From: an uncultured Collinsella sp.
GTDB lineage: Bacteria; Actinomycetota; Coriobacteriia; Coriobacteriales; Coriobacteriaceae
Length of the DNA stretch: 64,000 nt
Assembly: GCA_900545555.1 (NCBI GenBank)
Contig: UQZI01000001.1
Location: forward strand, 1 to 64,000
Reading direction: 5' to 3'
The notes under the pieces are model-generated. The model worked only from the letters and a program-made list of their open reading frames with translations. It had not been told where the DNA came from and did no database searches. The position numbers and the translations under genes are program-made. This document shows positions 22,701 to 29,977 of this stretch, piece by piece; within the stretch, counting starts at the first letter, position 1; every line of letters begins with the position of its first letter.

Positions 22701-25700
22701 TCAAGCTCACCTGGGGAAAGGTCGATGGTGCTACCTCCTACGACCTTAAGGTCGACGGCACCGTGTTCGCCGTGGGTGATGCGGCCGAGTTCACGCACAC
22801 CGACCTCGCCTACAATAGCAAGCACACCTACCAGATTCGTTCGCGCAACGCCGAGGGCTACTCCGCCTGGAGCGATGTGCTCGAGGCGAACTCCGCACTC
22901 GATCCGTGGCGGAACGTCCCCGACGCCGAGCAAATCACCTGGGAGGGCTCACTTTACGGCAGCCATAAGGCCGAGCTTGCCTTCGACCATGAGTTCCAGT
23001 CGGGCGACGGCGGTTTCCACTCCGGTGGCAACGATCTAGGCAAGGCGCTTACCGTTGACTATGGACGCGCTTACAAGCTCGATAAGCTCGAGTACTATCC
23101 GCGCGATGACGCCGGCAACGGCACTGTGACCAAGATGCGTGTTGAGACGAGTCTCGATGGCGTCCACTGGACGAGCCAGGAGGTCGATTGGGCACGTTCC
23201 GCTGATTGTAAGACGGTAGCGTTTGACGGCACCGTGGCCGCCCGTTACGTGCGCATGACACCGCTCGCCTCGGTCGGCAATTTCTTCTCCGCGTCCGAGA
23301 TTGCCATCTACAAGACCGACGGCACGGATGGCTTCGCCGTGGGCTCCAACCTCAACAAGGCCACGATCTCCGACGGAGACTACTCCAACATGAAGAACTA
23401 TCTGGGCCTCGAGAACCGCGAGCCCGATACCCCGACGTTCGGTTCGCAGATCCGCGACCACTTCGCCGACCTCAACGATAACGGCGTTTACGACGTCTAC
23501 GATTACTCGTTCACCATGGCGGGTCTTGACGGCGGCACTAAACAAAAGGGCAAGGTCGCAGGTTCGCTCGCGGTGATTCCGAGCAAGACCGAGGTCGAGG
23601 CCGGTGATGAGATCACCGTTGATGTCTATGCGGCCGACGCCAAGAACGTCAACGCCCTGGGCGCTCTCGTCAACTTCAAGAGCGACCAGTTCGAGTTTGT
23701 GTCCGAGAGCATCGCGCAGGACGGCTCGACTGCCGGCATGGAGAACCTGTCTCGCGAGAAGGTCCAGTTCGCGGACAGAACGCAGACTATCAATCTCGCC
23801 TTTGCCAACCGCGGCGATGGCAAGCTCTACAACGGTACCGGCGCGGTGGCGAGTTTCAAGCTCAAGGCCAAGACCGCCGGCAAGGTCGAACTGCCCTCGA
23901 CATCTTGGCTCATCGGTCCGGCATGCGACGCACTTGAGTTTGCGAGCGACGGCACGGTGACGATGCCGGATGTTCCTCAGCCAACGGTCGCCGAGTACGG
24001 TCAGGACGCCTTCAACATCACGATGACCAACGATGAGCTCACGACCGACGACGGGACCAACGTCGAGAAACTTATCCAGCAGAAGAGCTATAACGCGCTG
24101 TTCGATAATAACGAGGGCGACAACGGCTTTGAGTTCCTATGGAACTGGAGCGGCAACTGGGACAGCGAGGGTAAGCTTCCGAGTTACGTGAAGCTTCCCA
24201 CCACGATGACATTCGCATTTAAGACGCCGTCGAAACTCGATAGTGTCGAGGTCGTTAACCGCAACGGCGGCAACGGAACCGTACAGAAGATCAAGGCCGT
24301 CGTGACGTTCGAGGATGGCTCGACCCAAGAGTTCGCGGGCGGGGAGTACGATTCCTTCCGGGCTCGCTACGCCTTTGGCCTCTCTGCCGAGAACAAGGGC
24401 AAGAAGGCGACCAAGGTCGAGGTCACGCCGCTTGAGGCATCGGGTGACCAGATGCTCACACTGCGTGAGGTCAACTTCAACTACACGCAGGGTGTCGAGG
24501 CCATCGAGGGTGTCGAGCTAGGCAAGAACCAGACCGAGTTCTTTGAAGGCGACGTTACGCTCGTCGACGCCAAGGCCACGCCTGAGAGCGCCGGCTACCC
24601 CTATGTGACGGTCGAGAGCTCCGACCCCTCTGTGGTAAGCGTCTCCGCTGTTCAGGCTGGCGATAGCGTGAGCTACTACCTGCGTGCCAACAAGGCCGGC
24701 AAGGCAAAGATCACGGTGGCGTCGGTACTCGACCCCTCCAAGACCGCATCCTATGAGGTCGAGGTCAAGGCTGGTGTCGATACCTCTGCGCTCGTGGCAG
24801 CGCTTTCCAAGGCCGCGGGCTACAGCGAGTCCGTCTACACTAAGGATTCCTATGCAGCTCTCACCGCTGCGGTCGAGGCGGCTCAGAAGCTCCTCGACGG
24901 CGGCCAAGGCAGCTATAGCAAGAAGGATGTCGCGGACGCCACAGCCAAGATCGAGAAGGCAATCGACGGCCTCAAGATGCGTCCTGTCGATGAGAAGATT
25001 CTTATCAACACGCCCGAGAACCGCAAGAACGTCAAGGTGGCCGGCTTCTCGAGTGAGGCCGACTACGAGGGCAGCAACGCCGTCAACGCTCTCGACGGCG
25101 ACGAGCGGACGCTTTGGCACAGCGACTGGGCCCATGGGACCGGTATGCCCCAGTATCTGAGTGTCGACCTGGGCCGCGACTACGATCTCACCGACGTTAC
25201 ATTCCTGCCGCGCCAGGACGGCGGCACTAACGGCGATATCTTCGAGGCCGAGATACTGGTCTCCGACACTGCCGACGGTTATGAGATGGGCACCGCCGTG
25301 TCGATGGGTACGTTTGCCTTCGACAACGACGGCCACGTACTCACCGACCGTGGCGACTGGAAACAGATGAGCTTTGGCGCCGCGCGCGGTCGCTACGTGA
25401 CCGTCAAGGTGATTCACGCCGGCGGTGGCGACGTCGATGCCTACTGCAGCGTGGCGGAGCTCAAGTTCTACGGTACGGCCGTTCCCGATCCGGTGTCGAA
25501 AGATGATCTCGCTACCGCGATCGAAAAGATTGATGCCGAGGTTGCTGCCGGCGACCTCAAGGCCGGTGACTACACCGAGGCCTCCTGGACGGCGCTCGAG
25601 AACGCCCTGGCGAGCGCTCGCGCCATCTTGAGCGACGAGAATGCCACGCAGGTCGAGGTCGACCAGGCGCTCAGGGCGCTCGAGAGCGCCCGCGGCGCGC

Positions 25701-26164
25701 TCGAGAAGACCCCGGTGGCCCCGGTCGAGAATCCGACTAAGAAGCAGCTCAAGGCCCTGGTCAAGCAGGCGAAGGAGACTGACACCAGGGGCAAGACGGC
25801 CGAGTCTGTCAAGGCCCTGACGGATGCCATTACCTACGCCGAGGACGTATTGGGTGATGAGAATGCTTCCGACACCCAGTTCCAGGCGGCCTATGACCAG
25901 CTCAAGCTGGCTATTGAGAGCCTCAAGGATGCCGATTCCGGCAATCAGGGCGGCTCGGGCAACCAGGGTTCCGGCAATGGCTCGAACGGCGGCAACCAGG
26001 CGGGCAAGCCCGCAGGCGACAAGGCCCAGGGCAGCAAGAAGAACGGTTCGGCGATTCCCAATACCGGAGACCAGACGGCGGCGACCGTCGCGACCGTCGG
26101 TGGTCTTGGCGCCATCATCGCCGCGATCGGCGCTTTCTTCCATCGTCGCAGCAAGGCTAAGTAG
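19751..26164 (+). CDS. Cell-wall-anchored multidomain GH31 glycoside hydrolase
   Basis: A 2137-residue secreted protein. A signal peptide (1-36, ending near QQAIATP) precedes a GH31 N-terminal domain and the GH31 barrel. D480 in TTLKTDVAW fits the nucleophile and D531 in GIWTGDQYGG the acid/base. Then come FN3 (about 966-1050), an F5/8C-type carbohydrate-binding module (1055-1190), a dockerin-like segment with DLNDNGVYDVYDYS (1197-1263), a cohesin-like domain (1270-1407), a second beta-sandwich module (1417-1581), a Big_2-like domain (1584-1673), FIVAR (1675-1747), a CBM32-like domain (1750-1911), two more FIVAR units and a Gly/Asn/Ser linker. It ends with IPNTGD (2102-2107), a hydrophobic span and RRSKAK. 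The active-site context resembles GH31 enzymes acting on alpha-GalNAc or alpha-galactosyl glycans, so mucin-type O-glycans are a plausible target; this is inference. The start is fixed by AAGGAG. Confidence 0.88.
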   Translation: MRRNSIFTKRWVKGSAVLVATAATLVFANPQQAIATPLKGVDSATVSQSASNVVDIDFADGIKGRITFLEDGIFRYNVDPKGEFSEYATPRSKSHTAKIQAQPDTSDTYSKPSATVADKGDTIEITGGKATVILDKATGKMSIKSGDRVVVSESASLDLDKKGTVQTLAKEKSENFFGGGTQNGRFLHTNQTIAISNTNNWTDGGVASPNPFYWTSDGYGVLRNTFAEGSYDFGSTDSSTVTTLHSENEFDAYYFVATNEGASNVATEMLQDYYKVTGNPVLLPEYGFYLGHLNAYNRDGWSTTSGQKKWETKGSKSSSEKGDVKYESGMSTGYKLDGTLAAETLNGEGPTVDTENMKATDFDRQFSARQVIDDYEDSDMPLGWFLPNDGYGAGYGQNGYYKTGGVNSDGASSADRLNAVRANVDNLKKFTEYANSKGVSTGLWTQSNLEPDSNSETPWHLLRDFDAEVKTGGITTLKTDVAWVGSGYSFGLNGIKTAYDTVTTGANKRPNIITLDGWAGTQRFGGIWTGDQYGGNWEYIRFHIPTYIGQSLSGNPNIGSDMDGIFGGDPIISARDYQWKTFTPSMLDMDGWGTYRKSPMTHGDPYTGISRFYLKLKAQLMPYIYTSAASAANIDTGNGDAGLPMIRAMLLSDNSEYAASTSTQYQYMFGENFLVAPVYQDTQADENGNDIRNGIYLPNYGTDENPTIWIDYFSGKQYRGGQVLNNYEAPLWKLPLFVKANAIVPMYAENNNPEAVSDTNTKGTDRSQRIVEFFATEGDGTFTQYEDDGSSIENNTTEDDSYGTIDNISYGEHVSTVYRSKAAGGTATFTAEASQGGYNGYDSNRTTTFVANVSAKPMSVVAKNGGSALNVVEVDSQETFDTATPEAGQAVYFYSETPNLNHYGSDVDGTEAERGESFNNTKITTNPKVYVKFAKTDVAAAAQTLELGGFVNADATLTADRLNESLSAPTNLAAPEDVTTPTSIKLTWGKVDGATSYDLKVDGTVFAVGDAAEFTHTDLAYNSKHTYQIRSRNAEGYSAWSDVLEANSALDPWRNVPDAEQITWEGSLYGSHKAELAFDHEFQSGDGGFHSGGNDLGKALTVDYGRAYKLDKLEYYPRDDAGNGTVTKMRVETSLDGVHWTSQEVDWARSADCKTVAFDGTVAARYVRMTPLASVGNFFSASEIAIYKTDGTDGFAVGSNLNKATISDGDYSNMKNYLGLENREPDTPTFGSQIRDHFADLNDNGVYDVYDYSFTMAGLDGGTKQKGKVAGSLAVIPSKTEVEAGDEITVDVYAADAKNVNALGALVNFKSDQFEFVSESIAQDGSTAGMENLSREKVQFADRTQTINLAFANRGDGKLYNGTGAVASFKLKAKTAGKVELPSTSWLIGPACDALEFASDGTVTMPDVPQPTVAEYGQDAFNITMTNDELTTDDGTNVEKLIQQKSYNALFDNNEGDNGFEFLWNWSGNWDSEGKLPSYVKLPTTMTFAFKTPSKLDSVEVVNRNGGNGTVQKIKAVVTFEDGSTQEFAGGEYDSFRARYAFGLSAENKGKKATKVEVTPLEASGDQMLTLREVNFNYTQGVEAIEGVELGKNQTEFFEGDVTLVDAKATPESAGYPYVTVESSDPSVVSVSAVQAGDSVSYYLRANKAGKAKITVASVLDPSKTASYEVEVKAGVDTSALVAALSKAAGYSESVYTKDSYAALTAAVEAAQKLLDGGQGSYSKKDVADATAKIEKAIDGLKMRPVDEKILINTPENRKNVKVAGFSSEADYEGSNAVNALDGDERTLWHSDWAHGTGMPQYLSVDLGRDYDLTDVTFLPRQDGGTNGDIFEAEILVSDTADGYEMGTAVSMGTFAFDNDGHVLTDRGDWKQMSFGAARGRYVTVKVIHAGGGDVDAYCSVAELKFYGTAVPDPVSKDDLATAIEKIDAEVAAGDLKAGDYTEASWTALENALASARAILSDENATQVEVDQALRALESARGALEKTPVAPVENPTKKQLKALVKQAKETDTRGKTAESVKALTDAITYAEDVLGDENASDTQFQAAYDQLKLAIESLKDADSGNQGGSGNQGSGNGSNGGNQAGKPAGDKAQGSKKNGSAIPNTGDQTAATVATVGGLGAIIAAIGAFFHRRSKAK

Positions 26165-26181
26165 CCCCAGCAACAGCTAAG

Positions 26182-26227
26182 CAAGCGTGCCCGCCGTCCC
26201 GCCCAAGGACGGTGGGCACGCTTTTTG
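26182..26227 (+). terminator. Terminator after the GH31 gene
   Basis: AAGCGTGCCCgCCGTCC pairs with GGACGGtGGGCACGCTT and is followed by TTTTT. Strong intrinsic terminator. Confidence 0.9.
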
Positions 26228-26381
26228 AATGTAGGCAGAAAGCTCCGACCCTTCGGCCTTAATCTCGCAAAGCGTTCCGTCTCCCGCCGAACACATCAGC
26301 ATCGGCGGCTATACTTGAATTATTTGCAGTTAAGGGTCGCGGATTGGCCGCGTCACCGCTCTCAACAGGAGGTCTTTGTTT

Positions 26382-26846
26382 ATGGCAGATCAAAAGCCGG
26401 TTGTCGGGATCATCATGGGCTCCAAGTCCGATCTGGGTGTTATGGAAGGCTGCACCGCCGAGCTCGAGGCGCTCGGTGTGCCCTATGAGCTCGTCATTGC
26501 GAGCGCACACCGCACACCGGCGAAGGTCCACGAGTGGGCTTCGACTGCTGCCGATCGCGGTATCAAAGTGATTATCGCCGCCGCCGGCAAGGCCGCTCAC
26601 CTGGGTGGTGTCGTGGCCGCCTTTACGCCGCTGCCGGTTATCGGCGTACCTATGAAGACGAGTGACCTGGGCGGTATGGATTCGCTGCTGTCGATGGTGC
26701 AGATGCCTTCGGGCGTGCCCGTGGCCTGCGTTGCCATCAACGGCGCCAAGAACGCCGCCATTTACGCCACGCAGATTCTGGGCGCATGCGACCCCGAGTA
26801 CCGCAAGGTTATCGAGAAGATGAAGCAGGAGATGGCCGACGCCTAG
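26382..26846 (+). CDS. purE: N5-carboxyaminoimidazole ribonucleotide mutase
   Basis: A 154-residue class I PurE, which converts N5-CAIR to CAIR in purine synthesis. The phosphate-binding segment GIIMGSKSDL is at the N-terminus, the active-site ASAHRTP motif is near residue 41, and AAGKAAHLGGVVAAFTPLPVIGVP and the GMDSLLSMVQMPSGVPVACV segment follow. The start at 26382 has AGGAGG eight bases upstream. No purK is next to it. It sits between two cell-surface genes, so it may be transcribed on its own or with the sortase 35 bp downstream. Confidence 0.96.
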   Translation: MADQKPVVGIIMGSKSDLGVMEGCTAELEALGVPYELVIASAHRTPAKVHEWASTAADRGIKVIIAAAGKAAHLGGVVAAFTPLPVIGVPMKTSDLGGMDSLLSMVQMPSGVPVACVAINGAKNAAIYATQILGACDPEYRKVIEKMKQEMADA

Positions 26847-26881
26847 GCGTTCCGCCGTTTCACCGCAGTATAAGGAGAGCC

Positions 26882-27886
26882 ATGTCCGATTATCAGGGAA
26901 AACGATTCAAGGCTTCTCAGATTCCCGATCCGTCGAAGCCGGGTGCTGCCCATGCGGCACAGCAGGGTCGGACATCCTCTCCTCAGCAGCCGCGCGCGCC
27001 GCGTTCCGTAACGCCGACGTCCCATCGCCGCCAGGATACGCCGGCTGCGTATCGCCCTTCGTCATATGGCACGGCAAAGAAGCAGGCCCGGACGCCGAGG
27101 CAAACGAGCGGCGCGGCGTCCAGCTACACTGAGCCGCCGCGCAAAAAGCGCCGCTCCATTATTCCCATTCTGCTCATCATCATCGGCATCGGCCTGATTG
27201 TTGCCGCCGCTGCCATCTTTATCAATGCACAGATTGGCTACAAGCAGGCGAGCGAGTCGTATCAGAAAATCGAGAAGCAATATGTAAGCGATAAAGACGC
27301 CAGCGGCGTGCCGATTATCGACTTCGATGCGCTTGCTCAGACAAACCCCGAGATTGTGGGTTGGATTTATGTGCCGGGCACCAACATCAACTATCCCGTG
27401 GTGCAGACCAACAACAACTCCAAATACCTCAACACGCTGTTTGACGGTACGGCTAACGCGTCCGGTGCCATCTTCTTGGATAGCGACGACACCGCGCCGG
27501 GCATGGTGGATCAGCAGACCACGATCTACGGCCACCATATGAACGATGGGTCGATGTTCAACGTGATTTCGGACACCACCGACCAAGCGACGTTCGATAG
27601 CATCGAGTACGTGTATTACATCACGCGCGATGCAACGTATAAGCTGCGTCCGCTGGCGACCAAGGTCGTTGAGGATACGTACTCCAAGGCGCGCACGCCC
27701 AATTTTGAGGGCGACGACGGGCTCAAGAACTACCTGTCCGAGATGCTCGACGGTGCCTCTGCCGTGGCGAGCGATGCCACCGATCGTGCCGCTTCGGCAA
27801 CCAAGGTTGTAACGCTTGTGACCTGTCGTTCGTTATCGCTGAGCAACACGCGTGCTGTCATGGTGCTCACGCCGGTCGAGGAATAA
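26882..27886 (+). CDS. srtB: Class B sortase
   Basis: A 334-residue transpeptidase that would attach secreted proteins to the cell wall. The cytoplasmic N-terminal 80 residues are Pro/Arg/Ser-rich. One membrane span starts near residue 97 (IIPILLIIIGIGLIVAAAAIF). The catalytic domain has the class B features NPEIVGWIYVPGTNINYPVVQ, H218 in TTIYGHHMNDG, C315 in VTLVTCRS and a conserved Arg near SNTRAVM. AAGGAG lies before the ATG. The GH31 protein with an IPNTGD anchor is encoded just upstream beyond purE and is the obvious nearby candidate substrate, although class B enzymes often recognise non-LPXTG motifs. Confidence 0.9.
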   Translation: MSDYQGKRFKASQIPDPSKPGAAHAAQQGRTSSPQQPRAPRSVTPTSHRRQDTPAAYRPSSYGTAKKQARTPRQTSGAASSYTEPPRKKRRSIIPILLIIIGIGLIVAAAAIFINAQIGYKQASESYQKIEKQYVSDKDASGVPIIDFDALAQTNPEIVGWIYVPGTNINYPVVQTNNNSKYLNTLFDGTANASGAIFLDSDDTAPGMVDQQTTIYGHHMNDGSMFNVISDTTDQATFDSIEYVYYITRDATYKLRPLATKVVEDTYSKARTPNFEGDDGLKNYLSEMLDGASAVASDATDRAASATKVVTLVTCRSLSLSNTRAVMVLTPVEE

Positions 27887-27951
27887 GTGTCCGAGAGCAG
27901 TCTTTTTGGGACGGGGCTTTTTTAGCTACCCGGGATGATCAAGGGGAGAAC

Positions 27952-28371
27952 ATGATGCTTGAGAGTGGCAAGGTAATGCCTTCGGTCGATGCGTGGCTGC
28001 GCGAGGCTAAGTCTGACCCGTCGGCTGCGGGGTGCGGTATGTACCTGACGCATAACGGCGTGGTGCGCGCGACACCCAAGTCCGAGGCGCGTGGAATCGA
28101 AACCGACGGCGTGGCGCCTGGGCATAAGGTGGGCGGCATGGTGTTTGGCTTCGATGCTCAGAAGGTGCAGGCTGCTATCGAGGCGACGCGTGCGATGCCG
28201 GGTATCGGCTATGTGCGTGTGTGGCTGGCAAGCGGCGAGCTTGCCGTAGGTGACGACATCATGCTCGTGCTCATCGGCGGGGACATTCGCCCGCACGTGG
28301 TCGATGCGCTGCAGGCGCTCGTTGGCACCATTAAGAACGAATGCGTGAGTGAGGTCGAGCGCGAGGCGTAG
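27952..28371 (+). CDS. MoaE-like protein (molybdopterin synthase catalytic subunit family)
   Basis: A 139-residue protein resembling MoaE. It has GMYLTHNGVVRATPKS in the position of the family's GALVTFxGxVR strand, then a helix (QAAIEATRAMPGIG) and GYVRVWLASGELAVGDDIMLVLIGG, which matches MoaE's HRIGELxxGDxxVxVxVxxxHR region. The usual C-terminal KREATP lysine motif is missing, so catalytic competence is doubtful. No moaD, moaA or moaC lies nearby. The start could be 27952 or 27955; AAGGGGAG suits both, the second slightly better. It is flanked by the sortase gene and a terminator. Confidence 0.6.
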   Translation: MMLESGKVMPSVDAWLREAKSDPSAAGCGMYLTHNGVVRATPKSEARGIETDGVAPGHKVGGMVFGFDAQKVQAAIEATRAMPGIGYVRVWLASGELAVGDDIMLVLIGGDIRPHVVDALQALVGTIKNECVSEVEREA

Positions 28372-28400
28372 AGGCTTGCGTCGATAGAAGGATCGTTTAT

Positions 28401-28441
28401 AAAAATGCCCACCGGTACGTGTGATACCGGCGGGCATTTTG
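28401..28441 (+). terminator. Terminator between the MoaE-like gene and the convergent membrane gene
   Basis: AAAATGCCCaCCGGTA pairs with TACCGGcGGGCATTTT around a short loop. A-tracts and T-tracts flank both sides, so it can work in both directions for these convergent genes. Confidence 0.85.
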
Positions 28442-28461
28442 CGTTTTGGGCGCGGTGGGCG

Positions 28462-29691
28462 CTACACGCGCGTCGCATCCTTGGGGCTCATGGTCATGCT
28501 CTGGAAGCGGTTTTCCATGTACTCGTTATCGAAGTGCTCTCCGTAGAACTGTGCGACGGGAATGTCCGGCTCCGTGTCGTTAACGCGCTGGTACCAGTAG
28601 TCGAGCGACTGCAGCGTCATGACGCCGTCGACCAGCATGATAACGGTAAAGATGACGGTGGCCGAGTAGCGGCTCTTCCAGGGGATCTTGTTGATAAGCT
28701 TAAGCAGCCTCGGCAGCAGCAGCTTGATCCAGATGAGGCCGCCCAGGCCCCACAGGCAGGCGAAGCCCGTGCAGGTGCGTCCGCCCGTGAGGACCACGAG
28801 CGGATCGGGCAAACCGAACAGCGTTATGTGCGAGTAGCTCCACGAGACCACGCCAAACGCGGTCTGCATAAACCAGCCCACGAACACCTCAAAGCTGGCG
28901 CCGAGCAGGGCGCTCACCAGGAAAATGATGATGGGGTTCTTTTTGTAGAAGCGGTTAAGCACCATGGTCATGAGCACGGCGCCAAATCCGTAGATGGGGC
29001 TGAAGGGGCCAAACAGCATGCCGGCGCGGTTCTGATAGACGCCCGGGTCGTCGACCGTCATGTGCCAGATGTCCTCGGCGATCAGGCCGAGTATGCAGCA
29101 GACAAAGAACACCCAGAACAGGTTGAAGTAGTTGAGCTTGATGTAGCCCTCGCCGGTTTCATCGCGGCCGAGCATGCCCTCGGCGGCGGCGTCGCGGTCG
29201 AGCATCTCCTGCAGGCGGCGCTGCAGTTCGCGCTCCTGACGCAGCGTGGGGTCGACGGTTGCCGAAAGTGCAACAAGGATGCCGAGCTGGATCGCGGGAC
29301 GCAGCAGGAAGGGCCCGATGCCCTGGAGCATCACGTCGACCAAAAGCTCGACGACGGTGAATGCAATAAGGATGTAGGACAGGCGGGCGGCGTTGCGGCG
29401 CTGGTTTTTGATAAGGTCCAGGCCAAAGATGATTAAGATGACGGCACTTGCCGCAGAGAGCATGATGCCGGCGACGATAAGGCCGACTGCGACGAGCGTG
29501 TTGTCGCCGAGCTTTTCGGTGGCGTTGCCGTTAACAAGTGCCGTGATGACCTGCCACATAAAGGCAGCGACCGACGGGAGCGTGCCCACGCCGGAAAGGA
29601 TGCACAGGACGGCGTACACCTTAATGATGAAGGGAATCTTCTTGACCTCTGTGGCGCTGGGGACGCTGGGGTCGAGTTCGTTTCGATCCAT
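28462..29691 (-). CDS. Membrane protein of the putative ABC transporter permease family PF06541
   Basis: A 409-residue protein with about ten hydrophobic segments. The N-terminal half (1-140) has four spans. A charged cytoplasmic stretch (ELQRRLQEMLDRDAAAEGM) is in the middle. The C-terminal half (about 185-345) matches the CmpB/DUF1113 family, with the signature LLFGPFSPIYGFGAVLMTM and the SFEVFVGWFMQ region. The N-terminal extension is unusual because the family is often about 250 residues. The biochemical function is not established, and no ATPase is next to it. The start at 29691 has GAAAGG before it. It is convergent with the MoaE-like gene and divergent from purF. Confidence 0.7.
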   Translation of the reverse strand: MDRNELDPSVPSATEVKKIPFIIKVYAVLCILSGVGTLPSVAAFMWQVITALVNGNATEKLGDNTLVAVGLIVAGIMLSAASAVILIIFGLDLIKNQRRNAARLSYILIAFTVVELLVDVMLQGIGPFLLRPAIQLGILVALSATVDPTLRQERELQRRLQEMLDRDAAAEGMLGRDETGEGYIKLNYFNLFWVFFVCCILGLIAEDIWHMTVDDPGVYQNRAGMLFGPFSPIYGFGAVLMTMVLNRFYKKNPIIIFLVSALLGASFEVFVGWFMQTAFGVVSWSYSHITLFGLPDPLVVLTGGRTCTGFACLWGLGGLIWIKLLLPRLLKLINKIPWKSRYSATVIFTVIMLVDGVMTLQSLDYWYQRVNDTEPDIPVAQFYGEHFDNEYMENRFQSMTMSPKDATRV

Positions 29692-29977
29692 ACAGAACCT
29701 TTCTCGCTTTGTTGTAGGTTATAAGGATACGCCGCCGACCTGCCAAAAGACAGGGCGAACGTCCCAATTGCAACTTTGTAATCCCCAACGGCGGACGCGG
29801 CGGCCATCTGGGGGCGCGGGCACTTACACTGGACAGACCGATAAAATGTTTGGCAACAAAACTGATTATTAGCTCGGTGGGCTTTTAAAAAGCGCTGCTC
29901 ATGCGCTGGGGAGCACGTCGCGCCGTGCGTATAATAAGGCGGGTAACGCCAAAAATACGAGGCTCTGAGGGGATACC

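Noticed and set aside
24518..26173. Minus-strand 551-codon open frame under the GH31 C-terminus
   Set aside because: Antisense to FIVAR and CBM modules; no motif or start signal.
26230..26381. Purine riboswitch upstream of purE
   Set aside because: The three-way-junction loop sequences of purine riboswitches are not seen.
28405..29436. Plus-strand 343-codon open frame opposite the PF06541 membrane protein
   Set aside because: Hydrophilic shadow without family features; the minus strand encodes a coherent multi-span protein with a ribosome-binding site.
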